64,000 nt of DNA from an uncultured Bacteroidales bacterium. GTDB taxonomy: Bacteria; Bacteroidota; Bacteroidia; Bacteroidales; UBA932. Below, piece after piece: positions 7,841-14,246 of this stretch (the stretch's first letter is position 1; every line of letters starts with the position of its first letter). The notes under the pieces are model-generated. The model was not told where the DNA came from, ran no database searches, and was given only the letters and a program-made list of their open reading frames with translations. Position numbers and translations under genes: made by a program. Where the stretch lies: assembly GCA_900316955.1 (NCBI GenBank), contig ONEX01000011.1, positions 1 to 64,000 of the forward strand. Reading direction: 5' to 3'.

Positions 7841-9094
7841 ATGGAAAAAACTTGGAGATGGTTCGGTAAGAAAGACAAGATCACGCTGGCGATGCTGCGG
7901 CAGATCGGCGTGGAGGGCATCGTGACCGCCCTGCACGACGTTCCGCTGGGGCAGGTGTGGACGCGGGAGAAGATCCGCGACCTGCGCGAGTATATCGAGA
8001 GCTACGGCATGCGCTGGAGCGTCGTGGAGTCGCTCCCTGTCGTGGAAACCATCAAATACGGCGGTCCCGACCGGGACGAGCAGATCGAAGTGTACAAGCA
8101 GTCGCTGCGGAACCTCTCCGCCGAGGGCATCCACACCATCTGCTACAACTTCATGCCGGTGCTGGACTGGGCCCGCACGGACCTGTTCCATGCGAACCCG
8201 AACGGATCGACGAACCTGTACTTCAACTACGCCGAGTTCGCCTATTTCGACATTTACATCCTCAAGCGCCCCGGCGCCCGGGAGGAGTGGGCGAAGTTCC
8301 GGTTCCCGGCGGGCGTAGGCGAAGGGCGGAACGTCCTCGCCGAAGCCGACGCGCTCGCCAAGACCATGACCCCGGAAAAGGACCACAAGCTGGTGGAGAC
8401 CATCGTCATCAAGACGCAGGGCTTCGTGAGCGGCAATTTCAGCGAGAACGACGAGGCCCCCGTGCAGAAGTTCCGGGAGTTCCTGGACCTGTACAAGGGC
8501 ATCGACAAGGCCGCTTTAAGGGCCAATATGAAGTACTTCCTGGAGGCCATCATGCCGGTCTGCGAGGAGTGCGGGATGAACATGTGCGTCCATCCGGACG
8601 ACCCGCCCATCGAAATCCTCGGCCTGCCGCGCATCGTCCGCACGGAGGAGGATATCGAATGGTTCCTGAACGCGGTTCCCAACAAGCATAACGGCCTGAC
8701 TTTCTGCGCCGGAAGCCTCTCCGCAGGGGCCTACAACGACGTCGTCGGGATGGCGAAGAAGTTCGCCTCCCGCACCCATTTCATCCACCTGCGCTCCTGC
8801 CACATCTTCCCGAACGGCGACTTCACCGAGGCCTCGCACCTCGGCGGCCGGGCGGACCTCATCGAGCTCGTCCGCATCTTCGAGCAGGAGAATCCCGCCC
8901 TGCCGATGCGCGTGGACCACGGCATGACCTTCACCGACGCGCCCGGCGGCATCATGGACGAGTCCGCGCATGGACACAACGCCGGCTACACCCTGCTCGG
9001 CCGGATGTTCGCGATGGGCCAGGTCCAGGGCATCATCGCCACCGTGGACCGCGAACTGGGCCTTCCTTACAAACAACCCGGATTCTTTGATTAA
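7841..9094 (+). CDS. uxuA: mannonate dehydratase
   Basis: A 417-residue cytoplasmic enzyme that converts D-mannonate to 2-dehydro-3-deoxygluconate in hexuronate breakdown. The family start MEKTWRWFGKKDKITLAMLRQIGVEGIVTALHDVP is clear. Metal-binding residues are recognisable in MCVHPDDPP, LTFCAGSLSA (the conserved Cys), HLRSCH and RVDHG. It is followed after 3 bases by uxuB, so the two form an operon. No uronate isomerase, KDG kinase, transporter or GntR-type regulator is present nearby, so the pathway must be completed elsewhere. Confidence 0.96.
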   Translation: MEKTWRWFGKKDKITLAMLRQIGVEGIVTALHDVPLGQVWTREKIRDLREYIESYGMRWSVVESLPVVETIKYGGPDRDEQIEVYKQSLRNLSAEGIHTICYNFMPVLDWARTDLFHANPNGSTNLYFNYAEFAYFDIYILKRPGAREEWAKFRFPAGVGEGRNVLAEADALAKTMTPEKDHKLVETIVIKTQGFVSGNFSENDEAPVQKFREFLDLYKGIDKAALRANMKYFLEAIMPVCEECGMNMCVHPDDPPIEILGLPRIVRTEEDIEWFLNAVPNKHNGLTFCAGSLSAGAYNDVVGMAKKFASRTHFIHLRSCHIFPNGDFTEASHLGGRADLIELVRIFEQENPALPMRVDHGMTFTDAPGGIMDESAHGHNAGYTLLGRMFAMGQVQGIIATVDRELGLPYKQPGFFD

Positions 9095-9097
9095 GCT

Positions 9098-10684
9098 ATG
9101 AAACTGACTGATATCCTGAGCGGCCGCTACAACGCCGCGGAATGGGAGTCCAAAGGCTACCGGCTCCCGAAATACGACATCGCCGCCGTGAAGGCGAAAA
9201 CCTTCGCGGAACCCACCTGGGTGCACTTCGGCGGCGGCAACATCTTCCGCGCCTTCCCGGCCGCGATCCTGAACGAGGCCCTGAACACGGGCCAATATGA
9301 TCGCGGCGTCATCGTGGCGGAAACCTTCGATTTCGAGGTCATCGACAAGGCCTACGCCCCTTACGGGAACCTGTCGCTGTCCGTGAGCCTGCAGTCCACC
9401 GGCACCATCGAAAAGACCGTCATCGCGTCCGTCACGGAGGCGCTGAAGGCCGATTACGCCTTCCCCGACTGGCAGCGGCTCGTGGACATCTTCCGGAATC
9501 CGTCCCTGCAGATGATTTCCTTCACCATCACGGAGAAGGGCTACACCGTCGCCCCGGCGGACCTGGAGCGCGGCCTGACGCCCGTCCTGGCGATGGGCAA
9601 GGTCGCCGCGCTGCTGTACGAGCGCTGGAAGGCCGGCGCCCTGCCGCTGACGGTGCAGTCCATGGACAACTGCTCCCACAACGGCGACAAGGTCAAGGCC
9701 GGCGTGCTTGCGTACGCGAACTACTGGGCCGCGAACGGCCTCGTCCCGGCGGAATTCCCCGCCTACCTGGAGGACGAGACCAAGATCACCTTCCCCTGGT
9801 CGATGATCGACAAGATCACCCCGCGCCCGCACGAGAAGGTGAAGGCCATGCTCGCGGCCGACGGCTTCGAGGACAACGACTACATCGAAACGGCCAAGCA
9901 CACCTTCACGGCCCCGTTCGTGAACTCCGAGGAGGTGCAATATCTTGTCATTGAGGACAATTACACCTGCGGCCGGCCGCCGCTGGACCTGGGCGGCGCC
10001 CTGTACACGACGCGGGAGACCGTGGACAAGGTGGAGACGATGAAGGTCACCACCTGCCTCAACCCGCTGCACACGGCGATGAGCATCTACGGCTGCATGC
10101 TGGGCTACACCCTCATCAGCGCCGAGATGGCCGATCCGGACCTCCGCGCCTTCATCCAGAAGATCGGCTACATCGAGGCGATGCCGGTGGTGACGGACCC
10201 GGGCGTGCTGAACCCGTACGAGTTCATCGGCACGGTCATCAACCGCCGCCTGCCGAACCCGTTCATGCCGGACGCGCCGCAGCGGATCGCCATGGACACG
10301 AGCCAGAAACTGCCCATCCGCTTCGGCGAAACCCTCAAGAAGTACATCGCCCGCGGGCTGGACATGGACAATCTGGTGCTGATTCCGCTCACGCTGGCGG
10401 GCTACGCACGCTACTTAAAGGGCATCCGCGACGATGGGACGCCGTTCGAGCCGTCCCCGGACCCGCTGCTGGCGGAACTGCAGGCGATCGTGGCGCCGCT
10501 GGAAATCGGCAAGCCGGACCAGGACTGGTCCTGCCTCAAGCAGCTGTTCAGCCGGAAGGATGTCTTTGCGGTGGATCTGTATGAGGCCGGCCTCGGCGAG
10601 CGCGTCGAGGGCATGGTCCGCGAACTGTACGCCGGGCTCGGCGCCGTTCGCGAGACGCTGCACAAGTATGTGGTAGCGAGGTAA
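9098..10684 (+). CDS. uxuB: mannitol dehydrogenase family protein, probable fructuronate reductase
   Basis: A 528-residue member of the long-chain polyol dehydrogenase family. The N-terminal Rossmann region has VHFGGGNIFRAF (residues 42-53). The family active-site pattern K-x5-N-x2-H is present as KVTTCLNPLH (K316, N322, H325), and FPWSMIDKITPRP is the family's conserved loop. In operon with uxuA, the likely reaction is NADH-dependent reduction of fructuronate to mannonate. Length is slightly above the usual 480-540 midpoint but within range. Mannitol or tagaturonate oxidoreductases are close alternatives; the context decides for fructuronate. Confidence 0.88.
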   Translation: MKLTDILSGRYNAAEWESKGYRLPKYDIAAVKAKTFAEPTWVHFGGGNIFRAFPAAILNEALNTGQYDRGVIVAETFDFEVIDKAYAPYGNLSLSVSLQSTGTIEKTVIASVTEALKADYAFPDWQRLVDIFRNPSLQMISFTITEKGYTVAPADLERGLTPVLAMGKVAALLYERWKAGALPLTVQSMDNCSHNGDKVKAGVLAYANYWAANGLVPAEFPAYLEDETKITFPWSMIDKITPRPHEKVKAMLAADGFEDNDYIETAKHTFTAPFVNSEEVQYLVIEDNYTCGRPPLDLGGALYTTRETVDKVETMKVTTCLNPLHTAMSIYGCMLGYTLISAEMADPDLRAFIQKIGYIEAMPVVTDPGVLNPYEFIGTVINRRLPNPFMPDAPQRIAMDTSQKLPIRFGETLKKYIARGLDMDNLVLIPLTLAGYARYLKGIRDDGTPFEPSPDPLLAELQAIVAPLEIGKPDQDWSCLKQLFSRKDVFAVDLYEAGLGERVEGMVRELYAGLGAVRETLHKYVVAR

Positions 10685-10690
10685 TTACGC

Positions 10691-11746
10691 TTATTTAGAC
10701 AAGGTTTTTGCATAGTGGCACTGGAGGACTTCTCCGGTGCCATTGTGCCAATTGTGCATGCCGTTCCCGAGGCAGTCGCGCCAGGCCTTGCAGTCCTTGC
10801 ATCGGCCCGTCCGGGCCCAGTCGCGCTTGCGGAAAGCCTCGAAGCGGTTCTCCCAAATCTCGTAGAAATTGTCTGTATAGATGCTCCCCTGGGAGAAGCG
10901 GTCCCGGTCGATGTTGGGGCACGCGCAGATGCGGCCGTCGATGAGGACGGACGCGATGTTGATGCCGGCGCGGCAGAAATACCGGATGTCGCGGACCTTC
11001 TCCTCGTATCGGCCCAGGTAGCCTTCGCAGCTGAAGGTCACCTTCATCGGCCCGCCTTCCCGGCGCTTGGCCTGGATGAACTCCATCAGGGAAACGAACT
11101 GGGAATCAGCAAGTTTCATCTCAGGATCGGCGGCGGCCCGGCCGATGGGGATGATCGTGAACAGCCGCCACTGCTTCACGCCCAGGCCTTTGAGGATTTC
11201 GTAGATTTCCGGGAGTTCCGAGAGATTCCGCCGGTTCACGCAGGTGACGACATCGGCGTTCAGGCGCGGCTCCGCGGCGATGATGCCGATGGCGCGGAGG
11301 GCCCGCTGATAGCTCCCAGGAACCCCGCGCATCCAGTCGTGGGAGGCCTCCAGGCCGTCCAGGCTCACGGTGACGGCGCCCATCCCGGCGGCCATCAGCT
11401 TCCCGTGCATCGCCTCGTCGTAGCACCAGCCGTTGGTGACCATGCCCCAGCCGAAGCCCCGGCGGCGGATCTCCCGCCCGGCCTCGGCGATGTCCGGCCG
11501 CAGCAGCGGCTCCCCGCCGGTCAGGACTACGGAAAAGTCCCGCGGCCGGTGGTCCGCCGGAATCGTGTCCAAGGCCTGCAGGAAGTCTTCCAGGGGCATG
11601 TCCTTCTCCCGGCTCTGCACGGAGCAGTCGCTCCCGCAATGGCGGCAGCGGAGCATGCAGCGGGTCGTGCATTCCCAGAAGAGGTAATTCAGTTCGTGGA
11701 CCTTCGTCTCATTGGCGCGGAACAGGCGGAACAGCAGCGGATTCAT
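10691..11746 (-). CDS. radical SAM/SPASM enzyme of the rSAM/lipoprotein type
   Basis: A 351-residue radical SAM protein. The cluster motif is C30-x3-C34-x2-C37 (TRCMLRCRHC), followed by TGGEPLL near 81 and SLDG. A Cys-rich SPASM-like C-terminus holds further clusters (YFCRAGI, CACPN, CKDCKAWRDCLGN, and a Cys near the end). It resembles the Bacteroidota family I know as TIGR04133, named for its habit of sitting beside a small lipoprotein. The frame is open to 11791, but that start lies upstream of a good promoter, so ATG 11746 is chosen. It is divergent to a 129-residue lipoprotein gene that is the likely substrate (inference). Confidence 0.88.
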   Translation of the reverse strand: MNPLLFRLFRANETKVHELNYLFWECTTRCMLRCRHCGSDCSVQSREKDMPLEDFLQALDTIPADHRPRDFSVVLTGGEPLLRPDIAEAGREIRRRGFGWGMVTNGWCYDEAMHGKLMAAGMGAVTVSLDGLEASHDWMRGVPGSYQRALRAIGIIAAEPRLNADVVTCVNRRNLSELPEIYEILKGLGVKQWRLFTIIPIGRAAADPEMKLADSQFVSLMEFIQAKRREGGPMKVTFSCEGYLGRYEEKVRDIRYFCRAGINIASVLIDGRICACPNIDRDRFSQGSIYTDNFYEIWENRFEAFRKRDWARTGRCKDCKAWRDCLGNGMHNWHNGTGEVLQCHYAKTLSK

Positions 11747-11767
11747 GGCGCGGGTATGGTCTTTCGG

Positions 11768-11786
11768 CAAATTTACGCTATTTTTG
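11768..11786. promoter_or_regulatory. divergent promoter pair of rSAM and lipoprotein genes
   Basis: On the minus strand TAAATTTG (11775-11768) would start the rSAM transcript just before its ATG at 11746. On the plus strand TATTTTTG (11779-11786) would start the lipoprotein mRNA with a leader of about 40 nt, which includes a CCCCCGGGGG palindrome. The two -7 elements are 3 bases apart, so the genes are likely co-regulated. Confidence 0.55.
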
Positions 11787-11832
11787 TGCAAGATTCGTCC
11801 CCCGGGGGATTTATCTTATAAACGCGACAACC

Positions 11833-12222
11833 ATGAAATTCTTGCATAATCTTTTGAAGGGAGCGTCCCTGACCGGGGCCCTGTTCGTCTTCCAGGCCTG
11901 CTACGGCATGCCCCAGACGCCGCTGATGGCGGAGGGCGGCGAGGCGCCGATGACCTTCTCCCTGGTGTCCCATGCAACGGGCGAACCCCTGGAGGGCATC
12001 CGGATCAAGGGCGGTACTTGGAAACAGGACCTGGACCGGGAGGACGTGCTGGGTATCACGGACGCCAACGGCCGCTGTCGCGTGGGGATTCCCTATTACC
12101 GGAATCAGGAAGGTCCTTTCCTCCGGTTCGAAGACCCGCAGGGAGCGTTCGTCGTCAAGGACACCACCCTGGCGGACCTCCGCGACCGGGAAATCGTCAT
12201 CAAACTGGATTCTGTCCAATGA
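11833..12222 (+). CDS. small putative lipoprotein associated with the radical SAM enzyme
   Basis: A 129-residue exported protein. The hydrophobic signal (residues 6-20) ends at Cys22 in FVFQACYGMPQTPL, an acceptable lipobox. The YGMPQTPL tract just after the Cys resembles the short motif found in Bacteroidota rSAM-associated lipoproteins (family TIGR04134, from memory). The rest (about 38-127) looks like a single Ig-like/carboxypeptidase-regulatory fold: SHATGEPLEGIRIKGG, ITDANGRCRVGIPY, IVIKLDSVQ. It contains one further Cys, at residue 78 (GRCRV). It lies divergent to the rSAM gene and overlaps the barrel gene by ATGA. The modification is unknown. Confidence 0.8.
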   Translation: MKFLHNLLKGASLTGALFVFQACYGMPQTPLMAEGGEAPMTFSLVSHATGEPLEGIRIKGGTWKQDLDREDVLGITDANGRCRVGIPYYRNQEGPFLRFEDPQGAFVVKDTTLADLRDREIVIKLDSVQ

Positions 12223-12869
12223 AAGCGCGCCTGACTGCCCTCGTGGCCCTGTTGCTGCTGGGCGCCTCCGCCTATGCGCAGGAGGAGGATCCGCCCTTCT
12301 TCAAGCAGTTTTCCATGGAAATCGCCGCGGGCGTGCTGCCGCCCATCCACACCATCATCGAGGTCAACGGCACCAAATACGACAAGTCGTTCGCCCGCGA
12401 TGGGAAAGAGCCCGACATGGATGGTGCCTGGATGCCTGCGCTGAGCCTATCCGCCGTCTGGAAAACGACCCGGCGCTGGGAAATGGTCCTGACGAGCGGC
12501 GTCTCCTGGTGCCACCACAAGGTCATCCAATACGGAACCTTCGGCATTGACCCGCAGGGAAATCCCCGGTACGACCTGAAGGATCCCCATCCGGACGGCT
12601 GGACAAACTCCGCGCCCTCCGGCACCCTCTTTTTCCAGGCGCGTTGCTTCTGGAACCCCACGCAGAAAGTCAAGCTCTACTCCGCCTTCGGCGGCGGCGT
12701 CGTCCTAAGCGGGTCGCGCAATTATTTCGCGGACAGCCGCGTGGCCTTGCTGCCGGCCATCACCCCCATCGCCGTCCGTTTCGGCACCGGCCCCCTCAAA
12801 TTCTTCATCGAAAACACCTACACTCCCGCCGCCACCGGCTTCGACCTCGGCCTCGGCTGGACTTTCTGA
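12219..12869 (+). CDS. small outer-membrane beta-barrel protein
   Basis: A 216-residue protein with a signal peptide (MKARLTALVALLLLGASAYAQ). Alternating amphipathic strands make up the rest, ending in FDLGLGWTF, a terminal aromatic typical of outer-membrane barrels. The size suggests an eight-stranded barrel. Its ATG overlaps the TGA of the lipoprotein gene (ATGA at 12219-12222), so the two are translationally coupled and probably form one cassette with the divergent radical SAM enzyme. No specific family is recognised. The longer in-frame start upstream would lie inside the lipoprotein gene and is rejected. Confidence 0.82.
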   Translation: MKARLTALVALLLLGASAYAQEEDPPFFKQFSMEIAAGVLPPIHTIIEVNGTKYDKSFARDGKEPDMDGAWMPALSLSAVWKTTRRWEMVLTSGVSWCHHKVIQYGTFGIDPQGNPRYDLKDPHPDGWTNSAPSGTLFFQARCFWNPTQKVKLYSAFGGGVVLSGSRNYFADSRVALLPAITPIAVRFGTGPLKFFIENTYTPAATGFDLGLGWTF

Positions 12870-12977
12870 CCGGATTCCGCAGCAAGCCCGGAACGACGGA
12901 AGGGACGCGCCTCCAACCATTTCACAAACTACCCTTTTATCCCGCACCATTCCTCCCCCTGTCCGCCAGAGTATCCC

Positions 12978-13131
12978 TGTACAAGTCTCGCTTGAACATC
13001 AGGACGGCACTCAGACGGAGTTTCCATGTACAAGTCTCCCGGGCGAAAGCCCCAGAAGGCAAGATTGGCGGAGACTTGAACACAAAAGTCGCCTTTGACG
13101 CACCTGAACTTGTACAAGCGAGACTTGTACC
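12978..13131. repeat. 154-bp composite palindromic repeat, copy B
   Basis: Motif sites are at offsets 1-22, 51-60, 95-104 and 136-154 exactly as in copies A and D. The right end (TGTACAAGCGAGACTTGTAC) is the reverse complement of the left end apart from one base and the final position. The central spacer contains GGGCGAAAGCCC, a perfect 4-bp stem with a GAAA loop. Confidence 0.88.
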
Positions 13132-13260
13132 TGGCGTTGCGCACCGAGTGAGAGAGAAATGAAATTCCCAGCAGCGAGGAGGTGCCGCAAATTCACACTC
13201 CTGTTTTATACAATTCAGGAGCACATGAATCTGCCCGTCATTGCATCTATTCGATCCTCA

Positions 13261-13298
13261 TGTGCTTTTGCCCCCTTTTAAAAACAGGGAAAAGCACA
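13261..13298. repeat. short hairpin
   Basis: TGTGCTTTT (13261-13269) pairs with AAAAGCACA (13290-13298), and the stem continues through one mismatch into CCC/GGG. There is no T-run after the right arm, so a terminator role is doubtful. Confidence 0.5.
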
Positions 13299-13396
13299 CC
13301 GATGCACCCTGGAGGCCCTCCAGAGCCGTTGAGCGTGCGCTTGATTTTGACGTGGGAAGTTCGTCGGACGGTAGAAGGGTGAAAACAGGGAAACTT

Positions 13397-13629
13397 GGGA
13401 AGGTCGCATCAGGCGGCGGAGGGGTGACGGCGGAATTCGGGTTTCGGCGAACGCGAGCCGCGAGGGAAGGCGCGGTCCCGCCAGGGATGACGGCGTCTGT
13501 CTGAGCGCTAGTTAGGCCGGCTCGCCGGACTAACTGAGCGAGTTCGCCGTCAAGCGCCTTCCCGACACCGTGCGAGCCCGCTGAAACCCGCATGGAGCCG
13601 GCGCCCCTCCGCCGCCGACAGACCTTCCC
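13397..13629. repeat. 233-bp imperfect long palindrome
   Basis: Matching inverted blocks are GGGAAGGTC (13397-13405) with 13621-13629, a 13-bp GC-rich block (13412-13424) with 13604-13616, CGGGTTTC (13438-13445) with 13583-13590, and GGGAAGGCGC (13464-13473) with 13554-13563. The apex is AGTTAG/CTAACT near 13510-13535. Arms are diverged but collinear. It may be a non-autonomous mobile element or a decayed inverted duplication. Confidence 0.7.
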
Positions 13630-13655
13630 CAACATTTGTCCAGTAATGTCATACT

Positions 13656-14105
13656 ATGCAGATTCCCTCTCCAAGTGCAGGTAACGTCCCGGTTTTTGAG
13701 ACGTCTGGTGCCGAGGTACCGGTAGCAAAATCGCCTTTGTACGCACTTAACTGCTCCATACCCCACTCCGCGAGGGGGCATATGTTGCGTTTCAGCTCGC
13801 CAGAGGCCGTTTTTGCAACCGACGATTCGGTGACCAAGATCTTGGGTAGCGACAGGGGCGGAAGATTCACCTCCAGTGCACCAGGGGCCGATTTCGGCCT
13901 ATGGCGCACCGCAATCGATGACAGTACGCATAAAACGCCACTTCACGTGCGACTGTCTGGCGAAATCCAGGCCAAGTCGAATAGTGGCCTGCCGACGCAG
14001 ACTCGAAACAAAGCGGGTCATTTCGAAATAACCTCCTTTGGCAACTGCAGGTGGGTGCACAGACCTCCGATGCTTGGCCAAGACCGGGGCCGGGCGTGCC
14101 TGTAG
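13656..14105 (+). other. doubtful 149-codon reading frame overlapping repeats
   Basis: An open frame starting ATG 13656 with no signal peptide, no recognised domain and an unusual composition. Its second half runs through the repeat shared with 3995-4123. No Bacteroidota promoter or ribosome site is evident. It may be a fortuitous frame in repeat DNA or a decayed gene; I would not call it a protein gene without homologues. Confidence 0.25.
13880..13965. repeat. second copy of the diverged repeat seen at 4.0 kb
   Basis: CAGGGGCCGATTTCGGCCTATG and GTGCGACTGTCTGGCG recur in the same order and similar spacing as GGGCCGATATCGGCCTATG and GTGCGGCTGTTTGGCG at 4057-4123, with gaps between. The left inverted arm found at 3995 is not obvious here. 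Confidence 0.5.
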
Positions 14106-14149
14106 GTCCACACCAGGGGCCGATGGGAACGAAAAAGCTGGGGGGGGGC

Positions 14150-14184
14150 GTGCCAGTAGGTACAGCGAACGGACCTACTGGCAC
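14150..14184. repeat. 12-bp perfect hairpin containing GTAGGT
   Basis: GTGCCAGTAGGT (14150-14161) pairs exactly with ACCTACTGGCAC (14173-14184) across an 11-base loop. A direct near-copy of the left arm, GTGCCTGTAGGT, lies 54 bp upstream at 14096-14107. The function is unknown; it sits 3' of the GH31 gene. Confidence 0.6.
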
Positions 14185-14189
14185 AGGTA

Positions 14190-14243
14190 GGGAGATCCCG
14201 GGTCAAGCCCGGAATGAGGGGGGGGTAAGCCCCGGAATGACGG
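14190..14243. repeat. CCCGG..AATGA dispersed repeat
   Basis: GGGAGATCCCGGGTCAAGCC and CCCCGGAATGACGGG flank a G-run. The same unit is found inside two genes in this window (34975-35070 and 58508-58626). Here it abuts the 3' end of the GH31 gene. Confidence 0.6.
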
Positions 14244-14246
14244 GCC

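Larger units (their letters stand above)
12870..14246. other. 1.4-kb gene-poor repeat field
   Basis: This stretch holds several unrelated repeats and no convincing gene. In order: a fragment of the CCCGGAATGACGG repeat (about 12880-12898), 154-bp repeat copy B, a short hairpin (13261-13298), a 233-bp imperfect palindrome, a doubtful 149-codon frame, a repeat shared with 4.0 kb, a 12-bp hairpin, and another CCCGGAATGA repeat. It lies between the barrel gene and the end of the GH31 gene, which converge on it. Confidence 0.75.

Noticed and set aside
10691..11791. Longer start (11791) for the radical SAM gene
   Set aside because: It would place the start codon upstream of a clear TAAATTTG promoter element; ATG 11746 also matches the usual family start.
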